Below are positions 1 to 7,268 of a stretch of 64,000 bases of DNA, in pieces. The stretch comes from CAYFZO01 sp965223735 (GTDB lineage: Bacteria > Pseudomonadota > Gammaproteobacteria > Poriferisulfidales > Oxydemutatoraceae). Each line of letters starts with the position of its first letter. Position 1 is the stretch's first letter. The translations under genes were made by a program, and so were the position numbers. The notes under the pieces were generated by a model. The model was not told the DNA's origin, made no database searches, and was given only the letters and a program-made list of their open reading frames with translations. The DNA lies in contig OZ245010.1 in NCBI GenBank assembly GCA_965223735.1, positions 1,736,001-1,800,000 on the forward strand. The letters run 5' to 3'.

Positions 1-1
1 T

Positions 2-337
2 TATTGACACGATCATTATTTTGGTAATTTTTTTCCAGTCGATATTGCCATCAGATAATTTTGGCGGGTCATGGTGATCATGGGTAAATACCAACCGTAT
101 TCCTCCGCTTATGCTGACCGCCCATTTGTTTTTCAATCGTCCATGCAACAAGTGAGGTTGTCTGTGAGGATTCTCTTTAGAGAAAACAGCCGCATTTTCC
201 GCCGCTTTCGAGTCGCTGAGCACTGCGGGCGGGTTATTCGCCACTTTCTTGTTGAGCAGGTGTTGTGCTTGTCTTTTTTCCTCACAGGTTCTTTTGCTTC
301 GAGTTCCTGAATGAGATGGCTGTTTGTTAATATTTAC
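2..337 (-). CDS. RelE/HigB-superfamily toxin, partial at left edge
   Basis: The minus-strand frame is open from a TAG at 338-340 to the window edge. Its C-terminal half reads like the 'killer' branch of RelE/HigB toxins: HLLHGRLKNKWAVSI, then GGIRLVFTHDHHDP, then SDGNIDWKKITKIMIVSI. In that family the pattern is H-x-L-x-G plus a basic stretch, then R-L-I-F-x-P, then G-x-x-D-W-x-x-V-T, ending in a D-Y-H that would lie just outside the window. Such toxins are ribosome-dependent mRNA interferases paired with a downstream HTH antitoxin, which here would be off the edge. The start is unclear: no ATG is in frame, a GTG lies at 242-244 and an ATT at 329-331. The N-terminal part matches the family poorly, so the gene could be decayed. 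A palindrome sits just upstream at 333-349. The family call comes from recalled motifs. Confidence 0.55.
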
Positions 338-349
338 CTATATGGTAAA
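333..349. promoter_or_regulatory. Palindromic operator-like site upstream of toxin
   Basis: A perfect inverted repeat, TTTACC-TATAT-GGTAAA, lies immediately upstream of the minus-strand toxin fragment. Short TTTACC/GGTAAA palindromes are common autorepression sites of HTH antitoxins in RelE/HigB-type operons. The assignment is inferred from position and symmetry only. Confidence 0.4.
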
Positions 350-433
350 CTTTTTCAAGAGAATAGGTCAACTGATGATCCAGCCCCCGGCACGTCGGCA
401 ACCCGTGTTGATCCGATGAGCCGGTCATCACCG

Positions 434-548
434 CCCACACCCCACGCTGAACCGCCGTTTCCATTCCGGGTCGCGGCGGCGAGGCGGTTCAAATCACGGG
501 TGCAGGCCGTCCGGTTGCGTCCCCGGCTCGCGTTCATGCTTCAGGTCT
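434..548 (-). pseudogene. Decayed copy of the apaH 3' end
   Basis: This stretch is a degenerate, internally deleted copy of the last part of apaH (4536-5351). Read on the minus strand it gives REPGTQPDGLHP, a stop where ApaH has Trp, then EPPRRDP, then directly KRRFSVGCG. In intact ApaH these two blocks are about 40 residues apart, so roughly 115 bp have been lost. The fragment matches apaH near 4542-4580 and 4695-4770. It lies in the same orientation as apaH, about 4.1 kb away, so the RecQ/DprA operon is bracketed by two apaH 3' ends in direct orientation. The rest of the 350-640 interval shows no convincing gene. Confidence 0.75.
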
Positions 549-640
549 ATAATGAATGTTGATCGGATCAAATCGCCCAACGATCCGTTAAATAGACTCG
601 TTGCTATCTTGACAGGAAGTGATATTGATATGGAAAAACC

Positions 641-2722
641 ATGAGACAGAATGCTTTGAATCACTTGCGGATCGCACTTGGTGATCCTCAAGCGGAGTTC
701 AGGGATGGGCAATGGGAAAGTATTTCGCAGCTTTTAGATCGTAGAAGGGTGCTTGTCGTCCAGCGTACCGGTTGGGGGAAAAGCATGGTTTATTTTTTGG
801 CGACAAAGCTTATTCGAGAGTCGGGTTCAGGGCCAACCTTATTAATTTCTCCGCTATTATCATTAATGCGCAATCAGATTGAGGCTGCCGCGCGAATTGG
901 CATTACACCCAGGAAGATAGACAGTACCAATACCGGCGAATGGGATCAGATCAGGCAGGAGTTGACCGCTGATCAGGTAGATATATTGCTGATTTCTCCC
1001 GAACGCCTTGCAAATGCTTCCTTTCGCCGGCAAGTTTTCCCTGTTATTGCAGAAAACATCGGGCTTTTTGTGATTGACGAGGTTCACTGTATCTCAGACT
1101 GGGGGCATGATTTCAGACCGGATTACAAGCGTATCGTTCGTGTCCTTCAAGCTATTCCTTCCAATGTTCCGGTGCTGGCAACAACGGCAACAGCCAATGA
1201 CAGGGTTGTGGATGATGTCAAGTCGCAACTCGGGGATGACATTGAATTGGCCAGAGGTTCTTTAGTCAGAGAAAGCCTCAAACTTCAGAATATAAATATG
1301 CCCAGTCCCGCAGCAAGAATGGCTTGGCTGGCACAGACTATTCCAAATCTTCCGGGCAGTGGAATAATCTATACTCTGACTCAGCGCGATGCAGAACGAC
1401 TCACTGAATGGCTTCAGCGCAACAGAATTCGTGCGGAAGCCTATCATGCCGACATCTCAAACCGCGAAGTGTTGGAACAGCGGTTGCTTGATAATGAAGT
1501 AAAAGTTCTGGTTGCCACCGTTGCTTTGGGGATGGGATTTGACAAGCCTGACTTGGGGTTTGTAATTCATTTTCAAAGGCCTGCTTCCGTCGTTCATTAC
1601 TATCAACAGGTTGGTCGTGCCGGTCGTGCTGTTAAAGAGGCGTATGGCATTCTGCTTTGTGGCGAGGAGGACGATCACATTGCAGATTACTTCATACGCA
1701 GTGCCTTTCCACCTCAGCAGCATATTACCGCCATCCTTGAAACGCTTGATAAGGCGGATGATGGCCTGCCACCATCATCAATGCAAAATTTTTTAAATAT
1801 CAGCGGGTCACAAATTAAAAAAACGATCAAATATCTGACCATAGAATCCCCTTCTCCGATTGTAAAAGACGGTTCTAAATGGTATGCGACAGCTTCGGCG
1901 GCTGACTATGCAATTGATCAGGGGTATATAGAGGCAATTACCCGGATCCGGAGACAGGAACAGCGTCAGATGCAGGAATATATGGAACACAGAGGATGCC
2001 TGATGGCATTCCTCCAAAATGCGCTCGATGACCCCAACTCACAGGGCTGCGGTAAATGCCGGAATTGTAACCCCGGACTTCTGCTTTCTGAACAGTACAG
2101 CGATGAATTGGCAAACCAGGCGGCACTCTTTCTTAAAAGAGGCTGTCAACCAATCAAGCCTCGCAAGCAATGGCCCGCAGAGAATATGTTCAAACATTAT
2201 CCACTTGGAGGAAGGTGGATTCCACCAAAATTTCGAGCCTCTAAAGGTCGTGCCCTGAGTCTGTGGCGTGATGCCGGTTGGGGGCAACTCGTTGCCAAAG
2301 GGAAATATGAAACTGGAAGTTTTGCAGATGAGCTTGTAACCGCGTGTGTCGAGATGATTGCAGCATGGGATCCCAGACCGCCCCCCGAATGGTTGACCTG
2401 CATACCTTCACTTGATCATCCTGAGTTAGTTCCGGATTTTGCACGGCGTTTAGCGGGTGGCCTGAAGCTGCCGTTTATTCCCTGTGTTCGGAAAGCAAGG
2501 CAGAATGATCAACAGAAAACCAGGGAAAACAGCTTTCAGAAAGCACGAAATTTGGATGGTGTTTTTGAAATCAACCTTGAACGGAATGATCCGTGCCTGT
2601 TGATCGACGACGTGGTTGACTCGGGGTGGACTTTTACCGTTGTATCCGCTTTGTTGCGTCAGGCGGGTTGCACGGCGGTTCGTCCTCTGGCATTGGCGCT
2701 TAATTCTCCAAGGATGAATTGA
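641..2722 (+). CDS. RecQ-family helicase fused to phosphoribosyltransferase domain
   Basis: The protein is 693 aa. Residues 20-350 form a superfamily-2 RecQ helicase core: Walker A variant RTGWGKS (42-48, where RecQ usually has TGGGKS), DEVH (146-149) with the aromatic-rich loop HCISDWGHDFRP, TATA (182-185) and QVGRAGR (323-329). Cysteines at 453, 470, 473 and 476 fit the RecQ zinc site. After that the protein departs from RecQ. No HRDC domain is seen, and the C-terminus carries a PRPP-binding loop, CLLIDDVVDSGWT (about 652-664), typical of ComF-like phosphoribosyltransferases. The start ATG has a weak GGA six bases upstream. The dprA-like gene follows after 3 bp, so the two form one operon. 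A PRTase toxin partnered by a DprA-like protein is the make-up of the ShosTA system as I recall it; the helicase fusion suggests a variant. Codon usage and base composition are more AT-rich than the neighbours, consistent with transfer. Confidence 0.85.
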   Translation: MRQNALNHLRIALGDPQAEFRDGQWESISQLLDRRRVLVVQRTGWGKSMVYFLATKLIRESGSGPTLLISPLLSLMRNQIEAAARIGITPRKIDSTNTGEWDQIRQELTADQVDILLISPERLANASFRRQVFPVIAENIGLFVIDEVHCISDWGHDFRPDYKRIVRVLQAIPSNVPVLATTATANDRVVDDVKSQLGDDIELARGSLVRESLKLQNINMPSPAARMAWLAQTIPNLPGSGIIYTLTQRDAERLTEWLQRNRIRAEAYHADISNREVLEQRLLDNEVKVLVATVALGMGFDKPDLGFVIHFQRPASVVHYYQQVGRAGRAVKEAYGILLCGEEDDHIADYFIRSAFPPQQHITAILETLDKADDGLPPSSMQNFLNISGSQIKKTIKYLTIESPSPIVKDGSKWYATASAADYAIDQGYIEAITRIRRQEQRQMQEYMEHRGCLMAFLQNALDDPNSQGCGKCRNCNPGLLLSEQYSDELANQAALFLKRGCQPIKPRKQWPAENMFKHYPLGGRWIPPKFRASKGRALSLWRDAGWGQLVAKGKYETGSFADELVTACVEMIAAWDPRPPPEWLTCIPSLDHPELVPDFARRLAGGLKLPFIPCVRKARQNDQQKTRENSFQKARNLDGVFEINLERNDPCLLIDDVVDSGWTFTVVSALLRQAGCTAVRPLALALNSPRMN

Positions 2723-2725
2723 TAA

Positions 2726-4531
2726 ATGAACAATCTTTTAACAGACGATACGAAATCGATAATGCTGCTCTGTGGCGTGCTTGGAAAAGCGCGCTCCATA
2801 AAACCACTCACGCAATCAGAATACAACAGGGTAGCCCGCTGGCTGATCGGTGAGAAAATGCGGCCGGCGGATCTGCTCCGATATGAAAATGTAGATTTGG
2901 CGGCAATAAATTCCGGGATCGAGCTGCAACGATTGAAATCCCTGCTCGGAAGAGGCGTTCAGCTTGGGTTTGCTGTAGAGGAATGGCAACAGAACGGCAT
3001 TTGGGTTTTGAGCCGAAGCGACCGGGATTATCCGGCACGGTATAAAAAGCATCTGAAGAATGAAGCACCTCCGCTTCTTTTCGGAGTAGGCGACAGGTCT
3101 CTTTTGCAGGGTGGTGGAGTTGCAATTGTCGGTTCGCGGAATGTGGACGGTGACGGAGAGGATTTTGCCCGTAAAGTGGCTGAGCTATGCGCTTACAACA
3201 GAATGCCGGTTGTTTCAGGGGGGGCTCGCGGGGTTGACCAGATTGCCATGACCGCCGCACTTGATGCGGGAGGTGTGGTAATAGGCGTTCTTGCTGAAAA
3301 TCTTCTGAGGAGAAGTCTTGAACGCAATGCACGCAGGGCAATCTCTGATGACCAGTTGCTTTTAATATCTCCTTACCGCCCGGATGCCCGCTTTACAGTC
3401 GGGACGGCAATGGGGCGAAATAAGTTGATCTATGCCATGGCTGATTACGGCCTGGTCGTGAGTGCTGAGTATAAAAAAGGCGGCACCTGGGCCGGGGCGG
3501 TGGAAGAGCTGAAACGGGAAAATCCTCTACCGGTTTTTGTGAGATCGGGCGCAAATGTTCCTGTCGGCAACACAGAGTTGCTGTGTTCAGGTGCTCTGGA
3601 GTATCAGGAAGTGAAATATCGGGAAGAGCTGGGTCAACACCTCGCTGATCTTGCCAAGATTGTAAAAGGTCAAGAACAAGCACAGATCGACAGATCAGGG
3701 AAAGATGAAAAACAGGGAGTTCTTCCTATTGGTCCAACGATGGACAGTTCCGCGGTGGCGCCGGGACCCGGCATTTACGAGACTGTATTACCGGTGATCA
3801 TTGATCATCTGGGATCCCCAACCGCCTCCGGTGAATTATCGAAAACCCTGGACGTGTCGAAAGCACAGCTGTATCGCTGGCTCAGAAAGGCTGTGGATGA
3901 AGGACGGATCCAAAAACTACTAAGTCCTGTGAGATATCAGGTAATAGAGGCGGAACCGGAAACCATTTACGAAGCCGTATTGCCGGTGATCATTGCTCAT
4001 CTGGGATCATCAACTGCGGTCGATGAATTATCGAAAGCTCTGGACGTGTCGAAAGCACAACTGAATCACTGGCTCAAAAAAGCCGTGGATGAAGAAAGGA
4101 TCCGAAAGCTATCGCAGCCCGTAAGGTATCAGGCAATGGAAGCGGCGCAGACAACCATTTGCGAAGCCGTCTCGCCGGTGATCATCAGTCATCAAACTAT
4201 TTACGAAGCTGTATTGCCGATGATCATTGCTCATCTGGGATCCCCAACTGCACCCGGTGAATTATCGAAAACGCTGGACGTGTCGAAGGTACAGTTGAAC
4301 AGCTGGCTCAAAAAGGCCGTGGATGAAGGACGGATCCAAAAGTTATCGCAGCCCGTAAGGTATCAGGCAATGGCAGCGGAGCCGACAACCATTTACGAAG
4401 CCGTATTGCCGGTGATCATTGCTCATCTGGGATCATCAACTGCGGTCGATGAATTATCGAAAACTCTGGACGTGTTGAAGGTACAGTTGAACAGTTGGCT
4501 CAAAAAAGCCGTGAATGAAGGAAGGATCTGA
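2726..4531 (+). CDS. DprA-like (SLOG-fold) protein with repeated winged-helix tail
   Basis: The protein is 601 aa, much longer than usual DprA (about 300-380 aa). Residues 100-290 form a DprA/Smf Rossmann fold: VAIVGSRN (132-139), VVSGGARGVDQIA (162-174), GVVIGVLAENL (183-193), a GTAMGRNKLIYAMAD block (226-240) and a GGTW loop (252-255). DprA proteins bind ssDNA and nucleotides. After a linker, residues from about 349 to the end are tandem copies of a 64-residue winged-helix-like unit (ELSKTLDVSKAQL, W, LKKAVDEGRI). One copy is cut to 14 residues, and the last stops after NEGRI where others continue into KLSQPVRYQ. The truncation falls 4 bp before the apaH stop, as if the gene end was lost at the island junction. 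An AAGGA lies 11 bp upstream of the start. It is probably co-translated with the RecQ-PRTase gene and may act as its partner or antitoxin by analogy with ShosA; this is inference. Confidence 0.85.
   Translation: MNNLLTDDTKSIMLLCGVLGKARSIKPLTQSEYNRVARWLIGEKMRPADLLRYENVDLAAINSGIELQRLKSLLGRGVQLGFAVEEWQQNGIWVLSRSDRDYPARYKKHLKNEAPPLLFGVGDRSLLQGGGVAIVGSRNVDGDGEDFARKVAELCAYNRMPVVSGGARGVDQIAMTAALDAGGVVIGVLAENLLRRSLERNARRAISDDQLLLISPYRPDARFTVGTAMGRNKLIYAMADYGLVVSAEYKKGGTWAGAVEELKRENPLPVFVRSGANVPVGNTELLCSGALEYQEVKYREELGQHLADLAKIVKGQEQAQIDRSGKDEKQGVLPIGPTMDSSAVAPGPGIYETVLPVIIDHLGSPTASGELSKTLDVSKAQLYRWLRKAVDEGRIQKLLSPVRYQVIEAEPETIYEAVLPVIIAHLGSSTAVDELSKALDVSKAQLNHWLKKAVDEERIRKLSQPVRYQAMEAAQTTICEAVSPVIISHQTIYEAVLPMIIAHLGSPTAPGELSKTLDVSKVQLNSWLKKAVDEGRIQKLSQPVRYQAMAAEPTTIYEAVLPVIIAHLGSSTAVDELSKTLDVLKVQLNSWLKKAVNEGRI
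3773..4531 (+). repeat. 192-bp in-frame tandem repeat coding the DprA-like tail
   Basis: Copies of a unit starting ATTTACGA begin near 3773, 3965, 4157, 4199 and 4391. Spacing is 192 bp (64 codons), except that the copy at 4157 has only 42 bp. The last copy is truncated at the gene end. Near-identity between copies points to recent expansion, and the in-frame spacing preserves the reading frame. Confidence 0.9.
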
Positions 4532-4535
4532 TCCT

Positions 4536-5351
4536 TTACTCCCCACACCTCACGCTGAACCGCCGTTCCTGTCCCGGGTCGAGGCGGAACGCGGTCAGGC
4601 TGCCGCCCCACACGCAACCGGTGTCGAGGCCGAGAACCCCATCGCGGCGGATGAAACCGAGCGCCGACCAGTGGCCGAAGATCACCGTGTAGGCCGGGTC
4701 GCGGCGGTGGGGCGGTTCAAACCACGGGTGCAGGCCGTCCGGTTGCGTCCCCGGTTCGCGTTTATGTCCCAGGTCGATGCGTCCGTCGGCGCTGCAGAAG
4801 CGTAGCCGGGTCATCACATTGATGATCACGCGCGCACGGTCGTCGCCGTTTAAATTGTCGTCCCAGTATTCGGGTGTGTTGCCGTAGATGTTCTTGAGGA
4901 ACGTCCGGTAGTCGTCCGCACGCAGTCGCGTTTCAACTTCTCCGGCAAGTGCCTGCGCGGTGTTGATGTCCCATCCGGGTATCAGGCCCGCGTGCACCAT
5001 CGCGAGGCGGCGTTCATGGTCCACGATGAACAGCGGGTGTCGTCTCAGCCACTCGATCAGTTCGCGGCGGTCGGGGCTTTGCAGCACCGCGTCGAGTGTG
5101 CCGTCGGCCGGCGGGTGTTCGCAGCCGGCGTCGGTTCTCAGCAGATGGAAGTCGTGATTGCCGAGCACGCACCGCACGCACGCGCCGAGGCTTTTCAGGA
5201 AGCGCAGGCTTTCGAGCGAATCGCTGCCGCGGCTGACGAGATCACCGGTCAGCCAGAGTTCGTCGTGCGCCGGGTCAAACTCGATCTCGTCGAGCAGTTG
5301 TTTCAGCGGGTTGAGGCAGCCTTGCAGATCGCCGATCGCGTAGAGTGACAT
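4536..5351 (-). CDS. apaH: Bis(5'-nucleosyl)-tetraphosphatase (symmetrical) ApaH
   Basis: The protein is 271 aa, the normal ApaH length. It hydrolyses Ap4A to two ADP in the cytoplasm and removes Np4 caps from RNA. Metallophosphoesterase motifs are GDLQGC (7-12), GDLVSRG (36-42) and GNHDFHLL (about 63-70), with GHWSALG near the C-terminus. It follows apaG by 34 bp in the conserved surA-pdxA-ksgA-apaG-apaH order. Its stop at 4536-4538 lies only 4 bp from the stop of the convergent DprA-like gene, and its 3' end has a decayed duplicate at 434-548. The gene itself appears intact. Confidence 0.96.
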   Translation of the reverse strand: MSLYAIGDLQGCLNPLKQLLDEIEFDPAHDELWLTGDLVSRGSDSLESLRFLKSLGACVRCVLGNHDFHLLRTDAGCEHPPADGTLDAVLQSPDRRELIEWLRRHPLFIVDHERRLAMVHAGLIPGWDINTAQALAGEVETRLRADDYRTFLKNIYGNTPEYWDDNLNGDDRARVIINVMTRLRFCSADGRIDLGHKREPGTQPDGLHPWFEPPHRRDPAYTVIFGHWSALGFIRRDGVLGLDTGCVWGGSLTAFRLDPGQERRFSVRCGE

Positions 5352-5385
5352 CTCTTCAGTGCGACGTCACATCAGGGCGGTGCGT

Positions 5386-5763
5386 TCAGTGAAGCACGCG
5401 CGGTGCGGCGAGCATGAATTCCTGTATTTCGGCGTCAAATTCCTTGCCGTCTTCGGCGAGCATCTGGTAACTGCCGCGCATGGTGCCGATCGGCGTGTCG
5501 ATCAGGGTGCCGCTGGTATAGCGGAAGGCTTCACCCGGGCGCAGGAACGGCTTTTCCCCGACCACGCCTTCGCCGCGCACTTCCTGCACCTTCTCGTTGG
5601 AATCGGTGATCACCCAGTGCCGTGACAGCAGTTGTGCCGCGACGCAGCCGTGGTTGGTGATCGTGATCGTATAGGCGAATACGTAACGTTCGTTGTCTGC
5701 ATCGGACTGATCTTCCAGGTAGTGCGTTTGCACGTCCACGTCGATGTCATAGCGGTTTTTCAT
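5386..5763 (-). CDS. apaG: ApaG domain protein
   Basis: ApaG is a small fibronectin-like beta-sandwich protein of unclear role, linked to Co/Mg and pyrophosphate metabolism. Taking the ATG at 5763 (MKNRYDIDV) gives 125 aa, the usual length. A further upstream ATG at 5805 would add 14 residues inside ksgA, and the internal ATG has a GAGG about 8 bases upstream. Visible motifs are GEGVVGEKPFLRPGEAFRYTSG and GTMRGSYQM. The start overlaps the ksgA 3' end by 17 bp, which supports translational coupling. Confidence 0.95.
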   Translation of the reverse strand: MKNRYDIDVDVQTHYLEDQSDADNERYVFAYTITITNHGCVAAQLLSRHWVITDSNEKVQEVRGEGVVGEKPFLRPGEAFRYTSGTLIDTPIGTMRGSYQMLAEDGKEFDAEIQEFMLAAPRVLH

Positions 5764-6616
5764 AGTGGTTGCCTCGCTTTCCTGATGCTGTTTGCTTGCC
5801 GTCAATCAAGTTTAACATGCCGAGGAAATCATCTACCCCCAGCGTTTCGGGGCGGGCGGCGGCGGACAGATTGAGCCGTGCGAAATCGGTGTCGTCGAGG
5901 GTGCCCGAGAAGATCCGCCCGATGGTTTTGCGCCGTTGCGAGAACGCACGTCCGACAAGGTTGAGGAACGCCCGCCGGCGTTGCGGGTCGAACGGGCACG
6001 GGCGCGGCAGCAGCCTGACCAGTGAGGAACTGACTTGTGGTGGCGGCGAGAACGCGCTGGGGGCGACGTCAAACAGATGGCGGACTTCCACGAAACACGC
6101 CGCGGTCACGCTCAGCCGCGAGTAATTGCGCGTGCCGGGTTGCGCGGCGAGGCGTTCAGCAACTTCGGTCTGTAACATCAGGTGCATGTCGCGGATGTGT
6201 TCGCAGGTGTTGAACAAATGCATCAGCAACGGCGTCGAAACGTTATAGGGCAGGTTGCCGATGACTCTGATCTTGCGGTCCGTGTGCAGCGCTGCGAAGT
6301 CAAAGTCGAGCGCGTCGCGGCAGTGCAGCGTGAAGGCTTTGTTTTCGGCAAAGCGTTGCGTCAGCCGGTCGGCGAGCGCGTGGTCGATTTCAACGGTGTC
6401 GAGGTGGGCGCAGCGTTCAAGCACCGGCGCGGTCAACGCGCCGAGGCCGGGGCCGATTTCGACGATCGCCTCGTCCGGGGCCGGCGAGATCGCCTCAACC
6501 ACGCGCGCGACGGTCTGTGTGTCGGTGAGGAAATGCTGGCCGAAGTGTTTTTTAGCCGGGGTGTTCATCGCCTTGAGGCTCATCGTTCGGGGGCCTGTTT
6601 TATCCGGCTTGCTCAC
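5747..6616 (-). CDS. ksgA: 16S rRNA (adenine1518-N6/adenine1519-N6)-dimethyltransferase
   Basis: KsgA/RsmA dimethylates two adjacent adenines in helix 45 of 16S rRNA with SAM. The protein is 289 aa, about 15 residues longer at the N-terminus than usual; in-frame ATGs at 6583 and 6568 (MNTPAKKHFGQHFL) are alternative starts. The SAM motif VEIGPGLGALT is at 52-62 and the catalytic NLPYNVSTPLL at 121-131. The region carrying its start codon and first 75 or so codons is tandemly triplicated upstream (6388-7165), so two truncated ksgA starts precede the complete gene. In the copies HFGQ reads HLGQ. The 3' end overlaps apaG. Confidence 0.95.
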   Translation of the reverse strand: MSKPDKTGPRTMSLKAMNTPAKKHFGQHFLTDTQTVARVVEAISPAPDEAIVEIGPGLGALTAPVLERCAHLDTVEIDHALADRLTQRFAENKAFTLHCRDALDFDFAALHTDRKIRVIGNLPYNVSTPLLMHLFNTCEHIRDMHLMLQTEVAERLAAQPGTRNYSRLSVTAACFVEVRHLFDVAPSAFSPPPQVSSSLVRLLPRPCPFDPQRRRAFLNLVGRAFSQRRKTIGRIFSGTLDDTDFARLNLSAAARPETLGVDDFLGMLNLIDGKQTASGKRGNHYEKPL

Positions 6617-6632
6617 TGGCGGTTCTCAGTGC

Positions 6633-6881
6633 TCATCGTTCGGGGATTCGTTGTTTCAACGGTGTCGAGGCGGCACCGCGTTCGAGCACCGGCGCGGTCA
6701 ACGCGCCGAGGCCGGGGCCGATTTCGACGATCGCCTCGTCCGGGGCCGGCGAGATCGCCTCAACCACGCGCGCGACGGTCTGTGTGTCGGTGAGGAAATG
6801 CTGGCCGAGGTGCTTTTTAGCCGGGGTGTTCATCGCCTTGAGGCTCATCGTCCGGGGGCCTGTTTTATCCGGCTTGTTCAC
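6633..6881 (-). pseudogene. Truncated ksgA 5' copy (first duplicate)
   Basis: An 82-codon open frame repeats the KsgA N-terminus through the SAM motif GPGLGALTAPVLER, then runs into unrelated sequence GAASTPLKQRIPER and stops. It cannot encode a functional methyltransferase because the NLPY motif and C-terminal domain are absent. It retains the ksgA start region and might still be translated. Confidence 0.8.
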
Positions 6882-6897
6882 TGGCGGTTCTCAGTGC

Positions 6898-7158
6898 TCA
6901 TCGTTCGGGGATTCGTTGTTTCAATGGTGTCGAGGCGGCACCGCGTTCGAGCACCGGTGCGGTCAATGCGCCGAGGCCGGGGCCGATTTCGACGATCGCC
7001 TCGTTCGGGGCCGACGAGATCGCCTCAACCACGCGCGCGACGGTCTGTGTGTCGGTGAGGAAATGCTGGCCGAGGTGCTTTTTAGCCGGGGTGTTCATCG
7101 CCTTGAGGCTCATCGTTCGCGTGTTTGTTTTGCCTGCCTGCTCACCGGCGCCCCTCAA
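6898..7158 (-). pseudogene. Truncated ksgA 5' copy (second duplicate)
   Basis: This second 265-bp-spaced duplicate of the KsgA N-terminus ends with the same RIPER tail. The first residues (MRGAGEQAG) differ from the other copies because the upstream flank diverges; an internal ATG (MSLKAMN) at 7113 matches the gene. It is not functional as an enzyme. Confidence 0.78.
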
Positions 7159-7268
7159 TGTTGATCGCCTGGAAGTTCACTGTCCGGGATCCTCGTCGCA
7201 TAAGCATTTCACGCCGATACCCAACGACACATAACTACTCACTGATCGGTTTCCGTCGCACCGGTGTT

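Larger units (their letters stand above)
6388..7165 (-). repeat. Tandem triplication (about 265 bp) of the ksgA 5' region
   Basis: Three copies of a unit made of about the first 75 ksgA codons plus upstream spacer are aligned head to tail. The marker GACGATCGCC occurs at 6461, 6726 and 6991, giving a constant 265-bp period. The marker TTTCAA(C/T)GGTGTCGAGG occurs at 6388, 6654 and 6919. Copy 1 is the functional gene start. The outermost copy diverges beyond about 7115, where it probably keeps the original upstream sequence. Copies are highly similar, suggesting recent duplication. Confidence 0.92.

Noticed and set aside
71..310. 79-codon plus-strand frame at the left edge
   Set aside because: The opposite strand carries RelE/HigB toxin motifs over the same bases, a better explanation.
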